From: G965216695 sp965216695
Lineage (GTDB): Bacteria > Pseudomonadota > Gammaproteobacteria > Pseudomonadales > Azotimanducaceae
Length of the DNA: 64,000 nt
Assembly: GCA_965216695.1 (NCBI GenBank)
Contig: OZ244212.1
Span: 2,542,001-2,606,000, forward strand
Direction: 5' to 3'
The notes under the pieces are model-generated. The model saw only the letters and a list, made by a program, of their open reading frames with translations, had not been told where the DNA came from and did no database searches. Shown in pieces: positions 52,979 through 62,089 of the stretch (within the stretch, counting starts at the first letter, position 1; each line of letters opens with the position of its first letter). Made by a program: the position numbers and the translations under genes.

Positions 52979-53908
52979 ATGGCTGAACTGCAACCTCTGA
53001 TCGCCCGTGAATCGGGAGCCCTTGTGAATACGCCCTCCGGCGACCCGTGGGGCTACATTGATCCGCACGGTCTGCGCGAGCTCTGGTTTCATACCGGCAC
53101 CGCATGCAATCTGCGCTGTTCATTCTGTCTCGAGGGATCGCAGCCGGGGGACACGCGGCTCGCGATCATGAAGTACGACGACGTGGTGCCGTTCGTGGAC
53201 GAAGCCGTGGCGCTCGGCGTGCAGCAGTTTTCCTTCACCGGCGGAGAACCGTTTCTTGCGCGGGATCTGATCCGAATTCTGGCCTACGTCTGCGAGCGCA
53301 GGCCGGCGATGGTGCTCACCAATGGCACCGATCCGCTGTTGCGCCGTTTTGCGCAGCTTGAACCGCTGCGGCGTGCGCCGAATCCCGTACGTTTTCGGAT
53401 CAGCATTGACCATCCGGATGCCGCGCAACATGACGCCGAGCGCGGTGCCGGGAATTTTGCCAAAGCGTTTCAGGCGCTAAGCCGCCTGCATGACGCGGGG
53501 TTTGGCGTGTCCGTTGCCCGCCTGATGGCGCCGGATGAGGATCGCGATGCGGTGGATGCCGCATACCGAGCGCTGTTTCGGGCCCATGCGTTGCCGGAAT
53601 CGCTCACCATCGTGCCCTTCCCCGACTTTGCCGCGCCGGGCAGTCACCCCGACGTGCCCTACGTAACCGAACATTGCATGACCACGTATCACTCGGCGTC
53701 TACGCGGCGCGAGTTTATGTGTGCGTTCAGCAAGATGGTGGTGAAACAGAACGGGCGGATGCGCGTATATGCGTGCACGCTCGTTGACGATGATGCGAGC
53801 TACGACCTGGGCGACACGCTCACGGATGCTATGGCGCACCGCATTCGCATGCGGCATCACCGCTGCTACAGTTGTTTTGCGCTGGGGGCTTCCTGCAGCG
53901 AAGCGTGA
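52979..53908 (+). CDS. Radical SAM protein with C-terminal Cys cluster
   Basis: 309 residues. The 4Fe-4S/SAM motif CNLRCSFC gives C43, C47 and C50 (CxxxCxxC); FSFTGGEPFLARDL is the SAM-binding GGEP. The C-terminal part has further cysteines (FMCAF, YACTL, then HRCYSCFALGASC), a SPASM-like set likely to bind a second cluster, common in peptide- or cofactor-modifying radical SAM enzymes. No precursor peptide gene is obvious nearby. It is followed by the luciferase-like and GST genes on the same strand. Confidence 0.85.
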   Translation: MAELQPLIARESGALVNTPSGDPWGYIDPHGLRELWFHTGTACNLRCSFCLEGSQPGDTRLAIMKYDDVVPFVDEAVALGVQQFSFTGGEPFLARDLIRILAYVCERRPAMVLTNGTDPLLRRFAQLEPLRRAPNPVRFRISIDHPDAAQHDAERGAGNFAKAFQALSRLHDAGFGVSVARLMAPDEDRDAVDAAYRALFRAHALPESLTIVPFPDFAAPGSHPDVPYVTEHCMTTYHSASTRREFMCAFSKMVVKQNGRMRVYACTLVDDDASYDLGDTLTDAMAHRIRMRHHRCYSCFALGASCSEA

Positions 53909-54084
53909 CGTAGCCGGGCGGGCACGGCAGAATCGATGTTGCGCGGACACCAACTGGCGCCGCGCGGTTCTGACAACGGGCGTTCCCGGAGGTACGCATC
54001 CAACTCGCCATCGAAATCGGCCGGCCCGAGCCGGACAATCTGGGTCTGATTACCGACTGGGTTCAGCACGCCGAAAAGCTCGGT

Positions 54085-55038
54085 GTGGCCATGGCGTTTT
54101 CCGCCGAAGCCTGGTGGAGCGACGCGGTAACACCCCTCGCCTATCTTGCAGACAAAACGGAACGCATCCGCCTCGCCACCGGCATTATGCAGGTAACCGC
54201 GCGGACGCCGGCAATGACGGCGATGAGCGCGCTCACGTTGCACGACCTGACCGGCGGCCGGTTCGTGTTGGGGCTTGGCGCGAGCGGTCCGCAGGTGGTG
54301 GAGGGTCTGCACGGTTTACCGTACCGCGCGCCGCTCACGCGGCTGAAGGAAACGGTGGAGATCTGCCGGATGATCTTTGCCGGCGAGAAGGTGAACTATC
54401 AGGGTAAGGCATATCAGCTGCCGCTGCCGAACAGCGAAGGCAAGGCGTTGCGCATTGCGCACGAACCGGCAGAGATTCCGATCTACCTTGCAACGCTTGG
54501 CCCCAACGCGTTGGAGTACACCGGGCAAGCGGCCAATGGATGGCTCGGTACGTCGTTCTCGCCGGACCATCCGGGCGCGCACCTGGACTATCTGCGTACT
54601 GGCGCCGAATCCGCAGGACGATCGCTCGATAACGTGGATCTATGCGTGTCGGTGCGCGTGGAAATCGGCGACGATGTAGACGCGATGATTCAGCGGCGCA
54701 AGAAGGGCGTTGCGTTCAATATGGGTGGAATGGGTTCTGCGACCACGAATTTCTACAACGATGCGTTCCAACGGGCCGGTTTCGTGGATGATGCACAGGC
54801 GATCCAGTCGTTGTGGGTGGCGGGCAAGCGTGACGCGGCGGCCGAGCGCGTGCCGGATGCCATGGTGACGCAGTTTCAGGCATTGGGGACACGTGCGATG
54901 GTGCAGGAGCGGTTGCGCGCGTACCGCGACGTGGGCGTAACCACCGTGAAGCTGGGCCTGGATAGTGCTGGGCCGTTGGGACCGGCGCGTTTCGAGCTTC
55001 TGGAAAACATTGTTGATCTGGTGGAGGACATGGGATGA
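54085..55038 (+). CDS. Luciferase-like (LLM) flavin-dependent oxidoreductase, start unclear
   Basis: 317 residues from the first in-frame GTG. LLM family, TIM-barrel enzymes using FMN or F420: TERIRLATGIMQVTART, LTGGRFVLGLGASGPQVVEGLHG and the IYLATLGPNALEYTG segment. The barrel's first strand and helix are encoded upstream of this GTG: from 53998 the frame reads IQLAIEIGRPEPDNLGLITD, a standard LLM N-terminus, with GGAGG placed five bases before. But the only codons there are GTA CGC ATC, and a stop lies at 53971, so no ordinary start codon exists for the full protein. ATC initiation or a mutated start are the possibilities. Overlaps the GST gene (ATGA). Confidence 0.85.
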   Translation: MAMAFSAEAWWSDAVTPLAYLADKTERIRLATGIMQVTARTPAMTAMSALTLHDLTGGRFVLGLGASGPQVVEGLHGLPYRAPLTRLKETVEICRMIFAGEKVNYQGKAYQLPLPNSEGKALRIAHEPAEIPIYLATLGPNALEYTGQAANGWLGTSFSPDHPGAHLDYLRTGAESAGRSLDNVDLCVSVRVEIGDDVDAMIQRRKKGVAFNMGGMGSATTNFYNDAFQRAGFVDDAQAIQSLWVAGKRDAAAERVPDAMVTQFQALGTRAMVQERLRAYRDVGVTTVKLGLDSAGPLGPARFELLENIVDLVEDMG

Positions 55039-55667
55039 AACTCTTCATGGTGCCGCTGGCACCCAACCCGACCAAGGTGATGCTCTACATCGCCGAGCGC
55101 GAAGAGCTTGGTACGCAGATGGACATCGAGCAGATCGTTGTAAACACGGTGAAAGGCCGCCACAAGGAGCCGGAACACCTCGCCCGCAATCCGTTCGGTA
55201 CCGTCCCGGCGCTGGAACTGGACGATGGGACGCATCTGGTGGAGTCGCTCGCCATCATTCACTACCTGGAAGCGAAGTTTCCGGAAAACGCGTTACTTAC
55301 AGGTTCTGCGGAAGAGATGGGTCGGGCGCATGACGTGGAGCGCGTGATCGATCTGCGGATCGGCGGGCCGATGGGCGCTTATGGTCACGCAACCAAATCA
55401 CCGCTCGGCCGCCCGCCGGACCCTGACAAAGCGGCGCAGATGGTAGCCAACCTGCAAGCACCTCTGGACTATCTGGAAGACCTGCTTTCTGACGACCGGC
55501 CGCTGTTGCTGGGAGAACGTGTATCCATTGCCGACTGCACGCTGCAGTCGTCATTGCAGTTCATGCGCTATATCGACGCGGACCTGTTTGGCGAGCGCCC
55601 GCGACTACGCGCGTGGGACGAACGTTATCGCGCCCGCCCCGCCGCGCAGCGTGTATTGCGCTGGTAG
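55035..55667 (+). CDS. Glutathione S-transferase family protein
   Basis: 210 residues: N-terminal thioredoxin-like domain (KLFMVPLAPNPTKVMLYIAE; FGTVPALELDDG, with the cis-Pro; ESLAIIHYLE for the glutathione gamma-Glu site) and an all-helical C-terminal domain with the LLLGERVSIADCTLQ N-capping region. Conjugates or isomerises electrophiles with glutathione. Its ATG overlaps the stop of the LLM oxidoreductase gene, so both act in the same unit, perhaps with the radical SAM gene. Confidence 0.9.
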   Translation: MKLFMVPLAPNPTKVMLYIAEREELGTQMDIEQIVVNTVKGRHKEPEHLARNPFGTVPALELDDGTHLVESLAIIHYLEAKFPENALLTGSAEEMGRAHDVERVIDLRIGGPMGAYGHATKSPLGRPPDPDKAAQMVANLQAPLDYLEDLLSDDRPLLLGERVSIADCTLQSSLQFMRYIDADLFGERPRLRAWDERYRARPAAQRVLRW

Positions 55668-55698
55668 ACGAACCGCGGTTCTGTGCCGAAAGGCTGGT

Positions 55699-56226
55699 TC
55701 AAGCCCCCACGCGCAGCTGGCCCATGAAATCGCGCTTGCCGATCGGTACCCCTTTCGTACGCAGAATGTCGTACGCCGTGGTAGCGTGGAAATAGAAGTT
55801 GGGCAGTGAAAACGACTGGATGAAGTTCTCTGCGATGAAGGGAATTTCGTTCGCTCCAAGTTTGAACGTAACTGGTTTGCCCGTCAGCGCGTTCACGTCG
55901 TCTGCGCTGAATGAGCCCAGTTCGTCGTGCGCGTCGGCCACCAGTTTCTGCAGTCCGGCGTAGTCTGTTTCCGGGTACCCGGCCGGCGGCTCGAATACTC
56001 CGGCCTGAATACCCTTGAGTGCACCCACGGAATGGTGCACCACGCACACCGCCTGAAAGTGGAAGTTGGCCATGTTGGGGTACAGGCTGGTGTTGACCAC
56101 CTCGCCGGTGTCGATGCCCTGTTCGGCGAAATGGGTGGCGCCTTTGTCCATGAACCCGGACACGGCGCCGGTGATCTGCCGGTAAGTCCCGACACTCAGA
56201 TCGTAAAGAGAGATTGCCATTTTCAT
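55699..56226 (-). CDS. DUF1993 family protein
   Basis: About 175 residues from ATG (a second ATG two codons later is equally possible). MKMAISLYDLSVGTYRQI, FHFQAVCVVHHSVGALKG and the LPNFYFHATTAYDILR segment match the DUF1993 family, helical proteins related to DinB-like metal-binding folds, of unknown function. The His residues at VVHHS and YFHAT could bind metal. It is convergent with the GST gene and divergent from glmU. Confidence 0.85.
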   Translation of the reverse strand: MKMAISLYDLSVGTYRQITGAVSGFMDKGATHFAEQGIDTGEVVNTSLYPNMANFHFQAVCVVHHSVGALKGIQAGVFEPPAGYPETDYAGLQKLVADAHDELGSFSADDVNALTGKPVTFKLGANEIPFIAENFIQSFSLPNFYFHATTAYDILRTKGVPIGKRDFMGQLRVGA

Positions 56227-56436
56227 GCCCCAGAAGCGTAAGTGAGGCGGGATTGTTGCGCGGCATGGGGCTGCTGTCATCCGGTTGGCGGTCCGCAACG
56301 CGGGTTGTCGAACAGAACGTCAATATATATGACAGACGCATATAGAGCGCTGATTATTCCAGTGATGCGAGTCACCACTGCATCGTTGGTCGGACCTCTA
56401 TAATGGGAGGCGATCAGGCACGGACTCCGTTACGCA

Positions 56437-57888
56437 ATGACCCAGCCGAATCCGGCTCTGGAAGTAGTGGTGCTGGCCGCCGGCCAGGGCACCCGCATGA
56501 ACTCGGCCATGCCGAAGGTGCTGCACCCGTTGGCCGGGCAACCGCTGTTGGAGCACGTGCTGCATACTGTTTATCAGTTGGAACCCGCGGCGGTACACGT
56601 AGTGGTGGGCCACCGGTCCGACATGGTGTGCGATCGCTTCGCAGATTGCGCCCCGCTGGTGCGATTCGTGCACCAGGCGGAGCAGTTGGGCACGGGTCAT
56701 GCGGTACAGACCGCGCTTCCCGACATCGACCCAACGTCCACCGTGCTCGTCGTATTCGGCGACGTTCCGCTGGTGGGCGCAAGCACACTGCGCGCCGCAG
56801 TGGATGCGGCTGCTGGCGGCGCAGTCGGGCTGGTGACGGCTACGTTCGAGGACCCAGCCGAGCTCGGGCGGATCGTCCGCGATTCGCATGGCGCCATCCG
56901 CGGCATTGTGGAATATCGCGATGCATCGGATGAGCAACGCGCCATCCGCGAAATCAACTCCGGGATTATTGCCGCCGGCGGGGCGGTTCTTAAGGAACTG
57001 CTGGACGGTGTGGGCGCGGCCAACGAGCAGAACGAATACTATCTTACAGACATCATCGCTCTGGCGGTGAAACAGAATATTCCGGTGCAAGGACTGACGG
57101 TTGCCGATCCCAATGAAGTGGCCGGCGTAAACGACCGGGTGCAGCTCGCGCAACTCGAGCGCGCGCTGCAGCGACACCGCGCCGAACAGCTGATGCAGCA
57201 GGGTGTAACTATCGCTGACCCGGAACGCGTGGACATACGCGGCACCGTGATTGCCGGCAGCGACGCGTTCATCGATGTAAATGTTGTTCTCGAAGGCCAC
57301 GTCATTCTGGGCGAAGGCGTTCGCGTTGGTCCAGGTTCGGTGATTACCAATTCTGAACTGGGGCCGGGTACCGAGGTGCACGCGCACACCGTGATTGAAG
57401 GCGCCAAAATCTCAGGTGACTGCGAGCTGGGCCCATTCGCACGCATTCGTCCAGACACCGTGCTTGAAAACGGCGTGAAGATTGGAAACTTCGTGGAAGT
57501 GAAGAAGTCGACGCTGGGTACAGGCACGAAGGCCAACCACCTCTCGTATATCGGCGACTCCGAATTCGGCCAGAAGTGCAACGTGGGTGCCGGAACCATT
57601 ACCTGCAACTACGACGGCGTGGCCAAACATAAAACCACGGCCGGCGACGGCGTGTTTGTAGGCAGCAACAGCACACTGGTTGCGCCGGTTACGCTCGGCA
57701 ACGACTCTTACGTGGCGGCAGGGTCGACGGTAACGCACAAGGTAAACGCCGGCGATCTGGCGGTGGGCCGTGGCCGCCAGCGCAACATAGAAGGTTGGAC
57801 ATCCCCGAAAAAGCGTGCGAACAGCGACAACGAGCCTGATGGCGCAAAAACCGTAGATCCGAAAACAAGGACCAAGGCCAGCGGCTGA
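56437..57888 (+). CDS. glmU: Bifunctional GlcNAc-1-P uridyltransferase / GlcN-1-P acetyltransferase
   Basis: Makes UDP-N-acetylglucosamine for peptidoglycan and lipopolysaccharide. 483 residues: N-terminal pyrophosphorylase domain with LAAGQGTRM at 13-21 and K27, then QLGTGHAV; C-terminal left-handed beta-helix of hexapeptide repeats (ISGDCELGPFARIRP) with the acetyltransferase site ANHLSYIGDSEFG and NVGAGTITCNYDG. The last 30 residues are a charged extension beyond the usual 456. It precedes glmS by 33 bases. In gammaproteobacteria it usually follows atpC, which here is 53.6 kb away. Confidence 0.98.
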   Translation: MTQPNPALEVVVLAAGQGTRMNSAMPKVLHPLAGQPLLEHVLHTVYQLEPAAVHVVVGHRSDMVCDRFADCAPLVRFVHQAEQLGTGHAVQTALPDIDPTSTVLVVFGDVPLVGASTLRAAVDAAAGGAVGLVTATFEDPAELGRIVRDSHGAIRGIVEYRDASDEQRAIREINSGIIAAGGAVLKELLDGVGAANEQNEYYLTDIIALAVKQNIPVQGLTVADPNEVAGVNDRVQLAQLERALQRHRAEQLMQQGVTIADPERVDIRGTVIAGSDAFIDVNVVLEGHVILGEGVRVGPGSVITNSELGPGTEVHAHTVIEGAKISGDCELGPFARIRPDTVLENGVKIGNFVEVKKSTLGTGTKANHLSYIGDSEFGQKCNVGAGTITCNYDGVAKHKTTAGDGVFVGSNSTLVAPVTLGNDSYVAAGSTVTHKVNAGDLAVGRGRQRNIEGWTSPKKRANSDNEPDGAKTVDPKTRTKASG

Positions 57889-57921
57889 CACGGTCGCTCG
57901 ACGAAGCATAGGACAGGAAGT

Positions 57922-59757
57922 ATGTGTGGAATAGTTGGGGCCGTAGCGGATCGAAGCGTGTCCGCAATTCTGCTGGAAGGACTCCAGCGCCTCGAATACC
58001 GCGGGTACGACTCCGCCGGTATTGCGGTGATCCCCGATGGCGAAACCCGCCTGGAGCGCCGCCGCAAGGTCGGCAAGGTGAAACTCCTGGCCGAGGATCT
58101 CTGCGCCAACCCGGTAGTGAGCCATATTGGGATTGCGCACACGCGCTGGGCCACCCATGGCGTTCCCAGCGAATCCAATGCACACCCGCACACGTCCAAC
58201 GAGCGCATCAGCCTCGTACACAACGGCATCATCGAGAACTTCGAGGAGCTACGCGAGGAGCTGAAAGCCAAGGGCTACGAGTTCGCCTCGGACACGGACT
58301 CGGAAGTGATCGCCCACCTAGTGGATCATTTCTATCAGAAAGGTACGAGCCTGATCGACGCCGTACGCGCAACAATCAAAAGGTTAGAGGGTGCTTACTC
58401 GATCGGTGTGCTGGCTGCAGATGACCCCACGCGCATCGTCGCGGCGCGGTCGGGCAGCCCTCTCGTAGTAGGCAAAGGCATTGGCGAAAACTTTATTGCC
58501 TCCGACGTACTCGCGCTTCGCCCGGTTACCGACCGGTTCATCTTTCTGGAAGAAGGAGACCTGGTCGAGATCACACGGACCAGCATCTCGATCTGGAACA
58601 TAGATGACGAATCGGTAATCCGTTCCACCGTAAAAGTGGAGATGGGCTACGACGATGTGGACAAAGGCAACTACCGCCACCACATGATCAAGGAGATCAA
58701 CGAACAGCCGAAGGTCATCCATGACACCTTGGAAGGACGCCTCGGCAGAACGCGCGTATTGGAGCAGGCGTTTGGTATTAAAGCGCCGGAGATTTTCAAC
58801 AACACGCAGGCAGTAACGCTGGTTGCGTGCGGAACGAGCTACTATGCGGCGAGCGTTGCGCGCTACTGGATCGAAGAGTTGGTTGGTATTCCGTGCGACG
58901 TGGAGATTGCGAGCGAGTTCCGCTACCGCAAAGTAGCCGTTACACCACAAAACCTGTTCGTAACGATCTCGCAATCGGGCGAAACCGCGGACACCCTCGC
59001 GGCGCTGCGCATAGCGAAGGAGATTGGCTACTTCGCCACCCTCACCATCTGTAACGTACCCACCAGCTCTCTGGTGCGCGAATCCGACGTCGCGTTAATG
59101 ATTCAAGCGGGCACGGAAGTGGGCGTTGCCTCCACCAAAGCCTTCACCGCACAGCTTACCGACCTGATGTTGCTGGCGATTCTGCTGGGCCGCCGTCACA
59201 AGATGAGTGACGACAAGGAACTGGAACTGGTGTCAGGTTTGCACCGACTGCCCGACGACGTTGAAGCCGTATTGGGGTTGGACGGGCGCATTCGTGTGCT
59301 AGCGGAACGGTTCGTCGATCGGCATCACGCGCTCTTTCTCGGACGCGGACCGATGTTCCCGGTAGCGATGGAAGGGGCGCTGAAGCTGAAAGAAATTTCC
59401 TACATTCACGCCGAAGGCTACCCCGCAGGCGAACTCAAACACGGGCCGTTGGCGCTTGTGGATGACGACATGCCCGTGGTGGCGGTGGCGCCGAACGACG
59501 AGTTGCTGGAGAAAGTGCAGTCCAACCTGCAGGAAGTGCGCGCCCGCGGGGGCGAGCTTTATGTGATTGCCGATCACAAGTCGGGTTTCAAAGAAGAACC
59601 GGGGGTCACGGTGATACCGGTTCCGGAGGTGTCGCCGGTGCTCGCACCGATCGTGTACGTGGTGCCACTGCAGCTGCTCGCGTATCACGTGGCGGTGTTG
59701 AAGGGCACGGATGTGGATCAGCCGCGGAATCTGGCGAAGAGTGTGACGGTGGAGTAG
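57922..59757 (+). CDS. glmS: Glutamine-fructose-6-phosphate aminotransferase (isomerising)
   Basis: Makes glucosamine-6-phosphate from fructose-6-phosphate and glutamine, the first step towards UDP-GlcNAc. 611 residues: N-terminal Ntn glutaminase with Cys2 nucleophile (MCGIVGAV) and RWATHG, then two SIS sugar-binding domains (SQSGETADT; STKAFTAQ) and the C-terminal AKSVTVE typical of the family. Co-transcribed with glmU. I see no glmS ribozyme in the short glmU-glmS spacer, as expected outside Firmicutes. Confidence 0.99.
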   Translation: MCGIVGAVADRSVSAILLEGLQRLEYRGYDSAGIAVIPDGETRLERRRKVGKVKLLAEDLCANPVVSHIGIAHTRWATHGVPSESNAHPHTSNERISLVHNGIIENFEELREELKAKGYEFASDTDSEVIAHLVDHFYQKGTSLIDAVRATIKRLEGAYSIGVLAADDPTRIVAARSGSPLVVGKGIGENFIASDVLALRPVTDRFIFLEEGDLVEITRTSISIWNIDDESVIRSTVKVEMGYDDVDKGNYRHHMIKEINEQPKVIHDTLEGRLGRTRVLEQAFGIKAPEIFNNTQAVTLVACGTSYYAASVARYWIEELVGIPCDVEIASEFRYRKVAVTPQNLFVTISQSGETADTLAALRIAKEIGYFATLTICNVPTSSLVRESDVALMIQAGTEVGVASTKAFTAQLTDLMLLAILLGRRHKMSDDKELELVSGLHRLPDDVEAVLGLDGRIRVLAERFVDRHHALFLGRGPMFPVAMEGALKLKEISYIHAEGYPAGELKHGPLALVDDDMPVVAVAPNDELLEKVQSNLQEVRARGGELYVIADHKSGFKEEPGVTVIPVPEVSPVLAPIVYVVPLQLLAYHVAVLKGTDVDQPRNLAKSVTVE

Positions 59758-60027
59758 GAGGCCGTCCGAATCTGCCGCAGCAATGGTTGGTTCTTCATAA
59801 CAAACCCTGACAGACGTGATCCGCTGGCGCGGTGATGACTAGAGTGAGTTTGGACTGGACTGCTGGGAAATCGACGGTGGGCCCGTATCAAACGATCTGG
59901 TGCACAGACACTCGCCGGAACATAGTTCAACGGTTTTCATTGAGGGTGAGTTAAGGTAGTTCGAATATGATGCAGTATCTAGATCTAGGCGTTGCTCACA
60001 AGGGGTGACGTTGACGGAGACAACCTC

Positions 60028-60531
60028 ATGAACTGGGAGGCTGCGGGAGCGGTAGGTGAAATTTTAGGGGCGGTGGCCGTCTTCGCTACCCTGGTATATC
60101 TAGCTCGCCAGATCAGAGATAACTCTCGCGAGGTCCGACAAGCGTCTATTGTTGCGATCAACGATCTAGTAAACGATGCATACGAACCCATTTATTACAA
60201 TGATCGGAACATTCGCGTTTGGGTGACGGGGCACAATAGACCCTCCGAACTTTCCGAAGAAGACGCGTCGGTCTTCAGCTTGTTGATGGCTCGACTAGTA
60301 AATGTTCACTTAACCTCTTTCACCCAATACGAGTACGAGACGCTGGATAATGATGAGTTCAGAAAGTACTTGCATAGCTTAAAGTCTCTGCTTGATACCG
60401 CGGGCGGCAAGCGATGGTTAGAAGTTATGGGTGGATCCGACCTGGTTTCCCCTGAAACTCTGTCGCTCCTCGACGAGGCTGAAGAATTCCAGAGGTCGAT
60501 TGTTCCAACAGGCAAAAGAAATGACGCGTAA
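60028..60531 (+). CDS. One-helix membrane protein, paralog A
   Basis: 167 residues from the ATG with GGAG upstream; the longer frame lacks it. An N-terminal membrane helix (EILGAVAVFATLVYLARQIR, residues 10-30) is followed by a helical cytoplasmic domain (ASVFSLLMARLVNVHLTSFTQYEYETL; SLLDTAGGKRWLE). This is a widespread family of unknown function with the pattern GxxGEIxxAxAxxxTLxYLAxQIR. The next gene is a paralog and a third decayed copy follows. Confidence 0.75.
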   Translation: MNWEAAGAVGEILGAVAVFATLVYLARQIRDNSREVRQASIVAINDLVNDAYEPIYYNDRNIRVWVTGHNRPSELSEEDASVFSLLMARLVNVHLTSFTQYEYETLDNDEFRKYLHSLKSLLDTAGGKRWLEVMGGSDLVSPETLSLLDEAEEFQRSIVPTGKRNDA

Positions 60532-60624
60532 CAGGTTGTTGAGCTGGACCGCTTTTGTCAGCGAATTCTTCGCGTACATCGTTTGCGCGTATCTCGTAGG
60601 ACGTAAGATCTAGGGCAAAGAGGA

Positions 60625-61143
60625 ATGAGTATTCAAGACTTGGGTAGTGTTGGCGAACTAATTGCGGCTATCGCAACATTGGGGACACTGGTTTATTTAG
60701 CTCTGCAGATAAAGCTCAATACAAAGTCGATGAAATCGACCGTTCAGCAAGCCATCACCGAGTCAATGACGGAGCCGTTCCAGGAAGCTGCAATGGGTGA
60801 CATACCAATCATCTATATGAAAGCTGCCCGGAATCCCGAAGAACTCACAGAAGAGGAAACGGCAAAGTTTGGCTTCTTTCTATCTTCTTATCTTAAGCGG
60901 TTGGAGTATGCTCACGCGCAGTTTCTGGCGGGGTTCTTGGAAGAAAGTACTTGGAAGGCGATTGATGCCGGAGCGCGGAACCAGTTTCACTCTATAGGTG
61001 TCAATCGGTACTGGGCTGTGCGTATGAATACCTACAGTGAAGAATTTCAACGCTATATTGAATCGATCATTCCAGCTGAATCTTCGCTCGGCGCCGAGCT
61101 GCAATCCACCATAGACTCGATGAGGCGGCGAGACGGTGAGTAG
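60625..61143 (+). CDS. One-helix membrane protein, paralog B
   Basis: 172 residues, same layout as the preceding gene: membrane helix GELIAAIATLGTLVYLALQIK near residues 9-29, polar SMKSTVQQAITESM, then acidic NPEELTEEETAKFGF and the aromatic-rich SYLKRLEYAHAQFLAGFLEE segment where the family has WxxxF-type packing. Function unknown. GAGG lies 7 bases before the ATG. Confidence 0.78.
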   Translation: MSIQDLGSVGELIAAIATLGTLVYLALQIKLNTKSMKSTVQQAITESMTEPFQEAAMGDIPIIYMKAARNPEELTEEETAKFGFFLSSYLKRLEYAHAQFLAGFLEESTWKAIDAGARNQFHSIGVNRYWAVRMNTYSEEFQRYIESIIPAESSLGAELQSTIDSMRRRDGE

Positions 61144-61279
61144 AATTTTGGATATGTACCCCGAGGTATGCGCGCTGTTGTCGAATATTTTCAGGCTTCA
61201 AGGGTCCGCGAAGATGCCGTGATCGTGATGGCTAAACGGGGAGGTGAGTGCAATACGCACAAGTAGATCGATCGAACGC

Positions 61280-61640
61280 GTGCGGCTATTGGTCAACATT
61301 GGAGTCGTTGTTGGCTTGTTTTTCGTCGGCAACCAAATCATTCAGGATCGCTATCCAAAGGAGTTGAGATGATTGGCCTGGTGTTCTAACACAATCATAA
61401 TCGCCGTGTTGCGATAACGGGCGAAGATCCCGCGCGGACGTTGGCGAGATTGACTCGAGAGGAGTGTCTATCTGAGGAAGACCGAATCGCGCAAGCTTGC
61501 TTGGACTCTTGTGCGGCCACATGGGCAAGATCTTTTCTGCTCGAAGAAATGGGTCTATTTACCTCTCGTTGCCGTGAAGGGGCCCCGTTCGATGGAGACT
61601 TTTGGAGGAATCAGATTGCACTCAAAACGCTTGTTCTACC
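61280..61640 (+). pseudogene. Decayed third paralog of the one-helix membrane proteins
   Basis: The first part from GTG encodes VRLLVNIGVVVGLFFVGNQI, matching the membrane-helix start of the two upstream paralogs, but a stop follows at 61370. From about 61395 a shifted frame reads RRVAITGEDPARTLARLTREE, then ATWARSFLLEEMGLFTS and GDFWRNQI, like the LTEEE and Trp-rich parts of the family. The middle is missing. Read as one degenerated gene in three pieces. Confidence 0.55.
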
Positions 61641-61650
61641 GGCCCAGCGA

Positions 61651-62019
61651 TCAGTAGAAGCTCTCCAAGTCTTCGAAAACCGGGTCGCCGTCCAGGCAAG
61701 CCACCGCTCTGGGTGACATCTGCGTGTGATAGTCCGCGGCAGCGTAACGATCGTAGGCTGCTTGATCTGCAAACGATAGAAAGTATACGTACGTGAGGGG
61801 TTGACCCTTAACACGCCGCACCTCGTAGACCTCCACACCGGGCTCGTTGGCGTAGACATCTCGCACCAGCTGGGCCACCAGGCCTTCGAATTCTTCAATT
61901 TTGTCCGGAAGGATTTTTAGACGAATGGTGCTGGATATCTGGCCATCCGGACCTTCGGCAAAGGTGGCGGAAGCCAAGGTCAACAACCACCCGCAAAACA
62001 ACGTTTTCCCGTGTTTCAT
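61651..62019 (-). CDS. Exported ABM-domain (dimeric alpha/beta barrel) protein
   Basis: 122 residues with a signal peptide (LFCGWLLTLASATFAEG). The rest is a ferredoxin-like dimeric alpha/beta-barrel as in antibiotic-biosynthesis monooxygenase domains: SSTIRLKILPDKIEEFEGLV, GVEVYEVRRVKGQPLTYVYF and FADQAAYDRYAAADYH. Members act as small cofactor-free oxygenases or have unknown roles; periplasmic versions are rarer. Divergent from the GPH transporter gene. Confidence 0.8.
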   Translation of the reverse strand: MKHGKTLFCGWLLTLASATFAEGPDGQISSTIRLKILPDKIEEFEGLVAQLVRDVYANEPGVEVYEVRRVKGQPLTYVYFLSFADQAAYDRYAAADYHTQMSPRAVACLDGDPVFEDLESFY

Positions 62020-62089
62020 AATTTGCGTTCCAAAACCGTGCTTTGTTGTGATGTACTTCAGCTACGCACGGTAGAGCACCGCATTAGAA

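Noticed and set aside
60521..60613. 30-residue hydrophobic frame between the two membrane paralogs
   Set aside because: Short, overlaps the upstream gene and has no convincing ribosome binding site.
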